The position numbers and the translations under genes were made by a program. The notes beneath the pieces are model-generated. The model did not search any database, was not told the DNA's origin, and saw only the letters and a list, made by a program, of their open reading frames with translations. Source: Thiomicrorhabdus sp. (lineage in GTDB: Bacteria; Pseudomonadota; Gammaproteobacteria; Thiomicrospirales; Thiomicrospiraceae). From it: a stretch of DNA of 10,967 bases. The DNA lies in the NCBI GenBank assembly GCA_015488565.1, contig WFNQ01000120.1:1-10967 (forward strand). The letters are read 5' to 3'. Positions 6,480 to 10,967 of the stretch are shown here, one piece after another. The number at the start of each line of letters is the position of its first letter. Position 1 is the first letter of the stretch.

Positions 6480-7502
6480 ATGGAACTTAAGCAAGCATTA
6501 GAGCAGTTATTAAATCGTCATGAATTGCATGAAGAGCAGATGGAATCGGTTATGGAACAGCTTATGTCTGGTCATGCCACTCAGGCTCAAATTGGTGCAA
6601 TTTTAACGGCTTTGCGCATGAAAGGTGAGACGTTAGCCGAAGTTACATCGGCTGTTCGAGTCATGCGCTCCTTGGCAACGCCAGTCGTATTGAATGATAA
6701 AAGCAAGTTGGTTGATACGTGCGGTACTGGTGGTGATGGGGCGAATACCTTTAATATTTCAACTGCGTGTGCTTTTGTTGTGGCAGCGGCAGGTGGCGTG
6801 GTTGCCAAGCATGGTAATCGCTCTATTTCCAGTCAGTCGGGCAGTGCTGATGTGCTGGAGGCGGCGGGGGTTGATTTAACACTCTCGCCAGAGCAAGTTG
6901 CAGAGTGTATTGCTGAGACCGGGGTTGGCTTTATGTTTGCTCAAGCACACCATGGCGCAATGAAACATGTTATTGGCGCACGAAAGGAGATGGGGGTTCG
7001 AACGATTTTTAATTTGCTGGGTCCATTAACCAATCCTGCTGGTGCGCCCTATCAAGTGATTGGTGTTTATGACAAGTCATTAATTACTCTGTTTGCTAAA
7101 GTATTGCAAAAGCTGGGTTCGGAGCACGTAATGGTTGTTCATGCTGATGATGGCTTAGATGAAATTAGTATTGCAAGCAAGACTTCGGTGGCCGAATTAA
7201 GGGGGGGGGAAATTTTTTACTGGGAAATTGATCCTTATGATTTGGATATGGATCATGTGAGTTTAGGCGATTTATCGGTGGATTCTGCGCAAGATAGTTT
7301 AAATATTATTCGTTCCGTCTTTGCGAATAACGACAGCGCCGCTAAAGATATTGTTTGTTTAAATTCGGGTGCGGCATTGTATGTTTCTGGGCTGGCTAAA
7401 ACCTATCCAGAAGGAGTCACTTTGGCTCGTACGGTGATTGCAAAAGGGCTAGCACAAAATAAGTTTAATGAATTTATTACGAAAACACAGTCTTTTGCGT
7501 AA
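6480..7502 (+). CDS. trpD: Anthranilate phosphoribosyltransferase
   Basis: TrpD transfers phosphoribose from PRPP to anthranilate. The 340-residue product has the helical N-terminal domain and the class IV phosphoribosyltransferase motifs: GTGGD (82-86), NIST (92-95), KHGNRS (110-115) with SSQSGSAD (117-124), the anthranilate-side FAQAHHGAMKHV (153-164), R169 in GARKEMG, and the Mg-binding DDGLDE (223-228). The ATG at 6480 is preferred because GGGAGG lies just upstream, at a short spacing of four bases. A GTG at 6453, which shares its G with the trpG stop, would add nine non-homologous residues and has no clear Shine-Dalgarno sequence. A G9 tract at 7201-7209 encodes Arg-Gly-Gly (241-243). 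Confidence 0.96.
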   Translation: MELKQALEQLLNRHELHEEQMESVMEQLMSGHATQAQIGAILTALRMKGETLAEVTSAVRVMRSLATPVVLNDKSKLVDTCGTGGDGANTFNISTACAFVVAAAGGVVAKHGNRSISSQSGSADVLEAAGVDLTLSPEQVAECIAETGVGFMFAQAHHGAMKHVIGARKEMGVRTIFNLLGPLTNPAGAPYQVIGVYDKSLITLFAKVLQKLGSEHVMVVHADDGLDEISIASKTSVAELRGGEIFYWEIDPYDLDMDHVSLGDLSVDSAQDSLNIIRSVFANNDSAAKDIVCLNSGAALYVSGLAKTYPEGVTLARTVIAKGLAQNKFNEFITKTQSFA

Positions 7503-7527
7503 AAACGAATAGCGTAGTTTTTACAAC

Positions 7528-7908
7528 ATGCGACAGAAGATTAAACGTTGGTTTTTGTTTATGGCAGGTGCCGTGTTTTTTAGCCTAGGGTTGGTTGGTG
7601 TTCTGCTACCTCTTTTACCCACCACGCCGTTTATGATTTTAGCGGCAGCTTGTTTTGCCAGTAGCTCCCCACGATTTCATCAAGCACTGCTCAATAACCG
7701 CTGGTTTGGTGCTGATTTGCGACGTTGGGAAAGTACACGCACCATGAAAAGAGTCACCAAAAAACGGGCGACACTCTTAATTATTTTAACGTTTGGCTTT
7801 TCGATTGTGCTGTTGTGGGGAGATATTGCTCTACAAGGTATGCTTTTGGGTATAGCAACCTTATTATTGTTTTTTTTATGGAGAATTCCTGAAGAAAGGC
7901 TAGGGTAA
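7528..7908 (+). CDS. DUF454 (YbaN-like) inner membrane protein
   Basis: A 126-residue membrane protein of the DUF454/YbaN family, whose function is unknown. The diagnostic N-terminal block is present: a first membrane helix (about 8-28) ending in the GVLLPLLPTTPFMILAA segment (24-40), then CFASSSPRFHQALLNNRWFG (42-61) and the basic stretch R65-K79 containing RTMKRVTKKR. Two more hydrophobic segments follow (about 80-98 and 102-118). It lies 25 bases after trpD and 28 bases before trpC in the same direction, with no terminator on either side, so it is probably transcribed with them. No known link joins this family to tryptophan synthesis. The start has a weak Shine-Dalgarno sequence. Confidence 0.87.
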   Translation: MRQKIKRWFLFMAGAVFFSLGLVGVLLPLLPTTPFMILAAACFASSSPRFHQALLNNRWFGADLRRWESTRTMKRVTKKRATLLIILTFGFSIVLLWGDIALQGMLLGIATLLLFFLWRIPEERLG

Positions 7909-7936
7909 GGTTACAAAATTTAACAAGGATTTTATT

Positions 7937-8737
7937 ATGAATGGTACACCAACCATTTTAAAAAAAATTATTTTACGAAAATTAGAAGAAATTCAAGAAG
8001 GTTGTGATCGAGTTTCATTGCGTGAAATGAAAAAACGAGCTTTATTGGCACCTGAGACGAGAAGTTTTGTTGGAGCCATGCTTGCTAAACTGGATGTAGG
8101 ACAGTCTGCCGTGATTGCCGAAATTAAAAAGGCCTCTCCTAGTAAGGGGGTTTTAAGGGAGCCATTTGATCCTGTTGAAATTGCAAAAACTTATGAACAG
8201 CATGGCGCCGCTTGTTTATCTGTTTTAACCGATCAAGACTTCTTTCAAGGGTCTAATGCTTATTTGCAACACGTTCGAGAAGCCGTTGATTTACCCATTA
8301 TTCGCAAAGATTTTATTGTCGATGATTACCAAGTGTATGAAGCGCGTGCCATTGGTGCCGACTGTATTTTATTGATTGCCGCTGCGATTGGCGATGCACA
8401 AATGTCTGAGCTGACGCAAACCGCCATGACATTGGATATGGATGTATTGATTGAGGTTCATAATGAAGAAGAGTTGGAGCGAGCACTGCGGCTGCCTCTC
8501 CCGATGATTGGAATTAATAATCGGGATTTGCATAGCTTTGAGGTCTCCTTAGAAAACACCATTCGAATGTTGGATAAAATTCCAGATGATCGTATCGTGA
8601 TTACTGAAAGTGGTATTTTAACCAGAGAAGATGTGCAGAAAATGCGTTCTCATGCTGTAAACAGCTTTTTAGTGGGCGAAGCGTTTATGCGCTCTGCTGA
8701 TCCTGGAGAAAAGCTCGCCGAACTGTTTTTCAATTGA
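7937..8737 (+). CDS. trpC: Indole-3-glycerol phosphate synthase
   Basis: TrpC decarboxylates and cyclises CdRP to indole-3-glycerol phosphate. The 266-residue length is that of the single-function enzyme; no TrpF domain is fused, unlike in enteric bacteria. The barrel motifs are AEIKKASPSKG (61-71, with E62, K64 and S67), the catalytic lysine K124 in IRKDFIVD, LIEVHNEEEL (171-180, E173), IGINNRDL (191-198, N194), ITESGI (222-227) and the phosphate-binding FLVGEAFM (244-251). AAGGA (7925-7929) seven bases before the ATG fixes the start. It is the last gene of the cluster, ending 43 bases before a strong terminator; trpF, trpB and trpA are not in the window. Confidence 0.97.
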   Translation: MNGTPTILKKIILRKLEEIQEGCDRVSLREMKKRALLAPETRSFVGAMLAKLDVGQSAVIAEIKKASPSKGVLREPFDPVEIAKTYEQHGAACLSVLTDQDFFQGSNAYLQHVREAVDLPIIRKDFIVDDYQVYEARAIGADCILLIAAAIGDAQMSELTQTAMTLDMDVLIEVHNEEELERALRLPLPMIGINNRDLHSFEVSLENTIRMLDKIPDDRIVITESGILTREDVQKMRSHAVNSFLVGEAFMRSADPGEKLAELFFN

Positions 8738-8780
8738 AAAAAACCTTACTTAAGGGGTTTGTTCAGAGATTTCCTAAGCT

Positions 8781-8820
8781 TCTCCCCCTCCCTCTATCTC
8801 AAGGGGGGGGGAGATTTTTT
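8781..8820 (+). terminator. Intrinsic terminator of the trp cluster
   Basis: TCTCCCCCTCCC (8781-8792) pairs with a G9-containing arm GGGGGGGGGAGA (8803-8814) in a 12-pair stem with one G-U, around a ten-base loop, followed by six T (8815-8820). The very G/C-rich stem is built from a pyrimidine strand and a poly-G tract instead of mixed sequence. Confidence 0.92.
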
Positions 8821-8856
8821 AGTAATTCAATTTTTAAATAAAATTAAGAGTGTAAT

Positions 8857-9276
8857 ATGACCGTAGTCGTTAAGTGGCAAGGAAAAATGGCGTTTAAAGC
8901 GAAAACAGAGGGAGGTCATTCCGTTTTAATGGATGCGTCGCCTGACGTTGGTGGAGAAGATCTTGGGCCACGTCCAATGGAAATGGTTTTAATGGGGCTA
9001 GGTGGTTGTACTGGTATTGATGTGGTATTAATGCTGCAAAAAGGCAAGCAGGATGTTGAAGACTGTCAGATTGAGATAATGTCTGAGCGCTCTGATACCG
9101 TACCGAAAGTGTACCGCAGTATTCATGTGCATTTTAAAGTCACAGGCCGAGCCCTGAATGAAAAAAAAGTAAAGCGTGCTGTGGATCTTTCTGCTGAAAA
9201 ATACTGTTCTGTCTCTAAAATGTTAGAAGCGACGGTAGCGTTATCTCATGACTATGAAATTATTGATTTAGCTTAG
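8857..9276 (+). CDS. OsmC/YhfA-family redox protein
   Basis: A 139-residue OsmC-fold protein that closely resembles E. coli YhfA: it shares RPMEMVLMGLGGC (39-51), DVVLMLQKGKQDVEDC (55-70), VHFKVTGRAL (91-100) and AVDLSAEKYCSVSKMLE (108-124). The two cysteines of the family active site are C51 (GGCTG) and C117 (KYCSV). OsmC/Ohr proteins reduce organic hydroperoxides with this pair, but for the YhfA branch the physiological substrate is not established, so only a redox role is inferred. AAGAG (8846-8850) lies six bases before the ATG. It follows the trp terminator, so it needs its own promoter, which I could not pin down. Its stop overlaps that of bioA. Confidence 0.88.
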   Translation: MTVVVKWQGKMAFKAKTEGGHSVLMDASPDVGGEDLGPRPMEMVLMGLGGCTGIDVVLMLQKGKQDVEDCQIEIMSERSDTVPKVYRSIHVHFKVTGRALNEKKVKRAVDLSAEKYCSVSKMLEATVALSHDYEIIDLA

Positions 9277-10583
9277 TTTTGCTCTATATATTCTGATAGT
9301 GCTTTTTTGACGGCCAAGATTATCCCTTTTGTGAGTTTATGGAGTTGCTGTTGAGGGATGTTAAATGCAGGCATGGTATAAATTAGGTTTCCAAAGGGGC
9401 GTAACCACACTCCGTTTTCCACCGCATAAGCTTGTACTTTTTCACCTAAGTTGTCTTGTTCAAGTTCAATCACGCCAATCGCACCCAGCACACGAACATC
9501 CTTGATGCCCGACTCTTCTTTTAATGGCAGTAGAGTCTGCTGTAAGTGTGTTTCGATCCGTTGAATATTTTGTTGCCAAGGGCTTGATAGCAGTAAATCA
9601 ATGCTGGCGATGGCTGTAGCGCAGGCCAAGGGGTTGGCCATAAAGGTGGGGCCATGCATTAAGAGTCCGGGTTCTCCTTGGCTAATTGTTTGGCTAATCA
9701 CATCGGTTGTTAATGTCGCAGCAAGGGTTAGGTTTCCGCCTGTTAAAGACTTTCCTAGGCACAGAATATCGGGTGTTATGTTTGCCCATTCACAAGCAAA
9801 TAGCTTACCTGTTCGACCAAATCCAGTTGCAATTTCATCTGCGATTAACAATACATTGTATTCTTGGCAGAGCAGGCTAATCTGTTTTAGATAGTTGGGT
9901 CGATAAAATCGCATACCCCCAGCGCCTTGCACAATCGGTTCAAGGCAAACAGCGGCAATGGTTTGATGATGTTTTGAGAGCAATGTTTTAAATGCGTTGA
10001 TATCTTGGTTGTCAGAATCAATGTGAAAGCCTAATTGAGGTTTTGGGGCAAAATAATGTTTTGTTAGGCTATTGTTAAAAAGATGGTGCATTCCATTATC
10101 AGGATCGCAAAGTGCCATAGTGGCAAATGTGTCTCCGTGATAGCCGCCTTTAATTGTCATCAAGTGTTTTTTATCGGGCTGCTTTAAGCTAATCCAGTAT
10201 TGCAAGGCCATTTTAATGGCGACCTCTACGGCAACGGAGCCAGAATCGCTAAAAAAAACCGTTTCTAGTCCTTTTGGAGTGAGCTTGATTAAGCGTTGCG
10301 CAAGTTCAATCGCGGGTTGGTGTGTGAGTCCTCCAAACATGATGTGAGGCATGGTTTCAATTTGTTTATGCATGGCTTTTTGGATAAGAGGGTGGTTGTA
10401 ACCATGGATGCAAGCCCACCACGAGGACATTGCATCAATTAGCTCTCTGTTATCGGCCAATATAATAATAGACCCCGCTGTTTTTTGTACTCCAATGGTT
10501 GCAAGGGGGTTCGGTATTTTGGTATAAGGGTGCCAGATATGCTTTTGGTCGAATTGTAAGAGTTGTTGCCAGTTGTTTTGCAT
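9273..10583 (-). CDS. bioA: Adenosylmethionine-8-amino-7-oxononanoate aminotransferase
   Basis: BioA transfers an amino group from S-adenosylmethionine to KAPA, giving 7,8-diaminopelargonate, the substrate of the BioD found earlier in this window. This is a PLP class III aminotransferase of 436 residues, the usual length. Motifs are HIWHPYTK (15-22), the BioA-typical AMSSWWACIHGYNHP (51-65), the PLP phosphate-binding SGSVAVEVAIKMA (114-126), GGYHGDT (146-152), DEIATGFGRTGKLFACE (249-265, PLP-contacting D249), and the Schiff-base lysine K278 in CLGKSLTGG. The WW and YHGDT context favours BioA over other class III enzymes. The gene stands apart from bioD and from any bioBFHC cluster. The Shine-Dalgarno sequence is weak. 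Confidence 0.96.
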   Translation of the reverse strand: MQNNWQQLLQFDQKHIWHPYTKIPNPLATIGVQKTAGSIIILADNRELIDAMSSWWACIHGYNHPLIQKAMHKQIETMPHIMFGGLTHQPAIELAQRLIKLTPKGLETVFFSDSGSVAVEVAIKMALQYWISLKQPDKKHLMTIKGGYHGDTFATMALCDPDNGMHHLFNNSLTKHYFAPKPQLGFHIDSDNQDINAFKTLLSKHHQTIAAVCLEPIVQGAGGMRFYRPNYLKQISLLCQEYNVLLIADEIATGFGRTGKLFACEWANITPDILCLGKSLTGGNLTLAATLTTDVISQTISQGEPGLLMHGPTFMANPLACATAIASIDLLLSSPWQQNIQRIETHLQQTLLPLKEESGIKDVRVLGAIGVIELEQDNLGEKVQAYAVENGVWLRPFGNLIYTMPAFNIPQQQLHKLTKGIILAVKKALSEYIEQN

Positions 10584-10660
10584 AAAAAAGCCACGGATAA
10601 AGAGTTTAGAAAAGTATTTTATCAGCCTTGGAGAGGGGGGGTAAAAAAACTGTTACTCCT

Positions 10661-10688
10661 ATTGTATTCTTTGTATTGCTTGTTACAA
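10661..10688 (-). promoter_or_regulatory. Candidate bioA promoter overlapped by an inverted repeat
   Basis: On the minus strand TTGTAA (10688-10683), a 16-base spacer and TACAAT (10666-10661) form a plausible sigma70 promoter, with a start near 10654 and a leader of about 70 bases. The arms TATTGTA (10660-10666, plus strand) and TACAATA (10684-10690) are exact inverted repeats 17 bases apart and cover both hexamers. A BirA-type operator is possible but not established, since the half-site spacing differs from the E. coli pattern. Confidence 0.45.
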
Positions 10689-10769
10689 TACGGAACAGAT
10701 TGAAAGGCTAGGGCGCTATTTTGCGTATCCTTAAAAGCTTTCGAGTCTGGGTTCGTGTTTAAATGAAGT

Positions 10770-10825
10770 GTTTTTTAAAAAAAGTTAATATTTAATGTTG
10801 ACAGTTTAGTAAAACACTATAGAAT
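10770..10825 (+). promoter_or_regulatory. Strong tRNA promoter with A/T-rich upstream element
   Basis: A perfect -35 TTGACA (10798-10803), a 16-base spacer and TAGAAT (10820-10825) predict a start near 10832, just before tRNA-Tyr. The 28 bases directly upstream (10770-10797) are almost all A and T, with T6A7 at their left end, and resemble an UP element of stable-RNA promoters. Confidence 0.8.
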
Positions 10826-10840
10826 ACGCACACACAATTT

Positions 10841-10925
10841 GGAGGGTTTCCCGAGTGGCCAAAGGGGGCAGACTGTAAATCTGCTGGCTCCGCCTTCGGT
10901 GGTTCGAATCCACCACCCTCCACCA
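10841..10925 (+). tRNA. tRNA-Tyr (anticodon GTA)
   Basis: A class II tRNA of 85 bases with encoded CCA. The acceptor stem GGAGGGT (10841-10847) pairs with ACCCTCC (10915-10921), and the discriminator is A (10922). The anticodon stem-loop GCAGA-CTGTAAA-TCTGC carries GTA at 10875-10877, and a long variable arm (about 10885-10897) precedes the T loop GGTTCGAATCC. It closely resembles E. coli tRNA-Tyr by eye. Confidence 0.97.
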
Positions 10926-10929
10926 TATT

Positions 10930-10967
10930 GCGGGTATCGTATATTGGCTATTACCTCGGCCTTCCAA
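10930..10967 (+). tRNA. tRNA-Gly (anticodon TCC), 5' half, cut by the window end
   Basis: Starting four bases after tRNA-Tyr, the 38 bases match the 5' half of gammaproteobacterial tRNA-Gly(TCC): acceptor strand GCGGGTA, a D arm ending in GGCTATTACC, anticodon strand TCGGC and loop CTTCCAA with TCC at 10963-10965. The window stops at the last loop base, so the 3' half could not be checked. It is evidently cotranscribed with tRNA-Tyr. Confidence 0.9.

Noticed and set aside
1..10967. Mobile element, CRISPR array, toxin-antitoxin or defence system
   Set aside because: No transposase, integrase, repeat array or defence domain is present; all sizeable genes match core metabolic or membrane families.

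Overview
The window is a chromosomal housekeeping segment of a bacterium, most likely a gammaproteobacterium. The evidence is the gene order rpe-gph-trpE, a YhfA-type OsmC protein, the 5S rRNA sequence, and a tRNA-Tyr/tRNA-Gly pair of the kind that precedes tufB in this class. Base composition looks moderately AT-rich. The mix of features would suit a sulfur-oxidiser of the Thiomicrospira/Hydrogenovibrio group, but that placement is a guess from memory and has not been tested.

Layout. Bases 1-407 are the tail of a ribosomal RNA operon: the end of the 23S-5S spacer, the 5S gene, and a strong terminator. Facing it on the minus strand is a compact three-gene run, psiE-purC-bioD (2508 to 464), which joins a PsiE-family membrane protein, SAICAR synthetase and dethiobiotin synthetase. 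A 223-base divergent region (2509-2731) carries a good candidate promoter for rpe. The plus strand then holds rpe, a terminator, gph, a possible 42-codon reading frame with a terminator hairpin inside it, and a trp cluster trpE-trpG-trpD-(DUF454/YbaN-like membrane protein)-trpC that ends at a strong G/C-stemmed terminator. A YhfA-like OsmC gene follows; its stop overlaps the stop of the convergent bioA. bioA has a plausible promoter overlapped by an inverted repeat. The window ends with a strong promoter driving tRNA-Tyr and the first half of tRNA-Gly, cut in its anticodon loop.

Function. TrpE and TrpG form anthranilate synthase, TrpD adds the phosphoribosyl group, and TrpC closes the indole ring; trpF and trpBA must lie elsewhere. 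BioA and BioD catalyse successive steps of biotin synthesis (KAPA to DAPA to dethiobiotin) but sit in separate, unlinked transcription units. Rpe serves the pentose phosphate or Calvin cycle, and Gph removes 2-phosphoglycolate.

I see no mobile element, CRISPR array, defence system or obviously new multi-gene system. The points worth a second look are small: the Trp-less short reading frame plus hairpin ahead of trpE; a marked excess of G7-G9 tracts, all on the plus strand, several followed by TAAAAA, two inside trpE, one inside trpD and one serving as the trpG ribosome-binding site; the DUF454 gene inside the trp cluster; and the inverted repeat over the bioA promoter.
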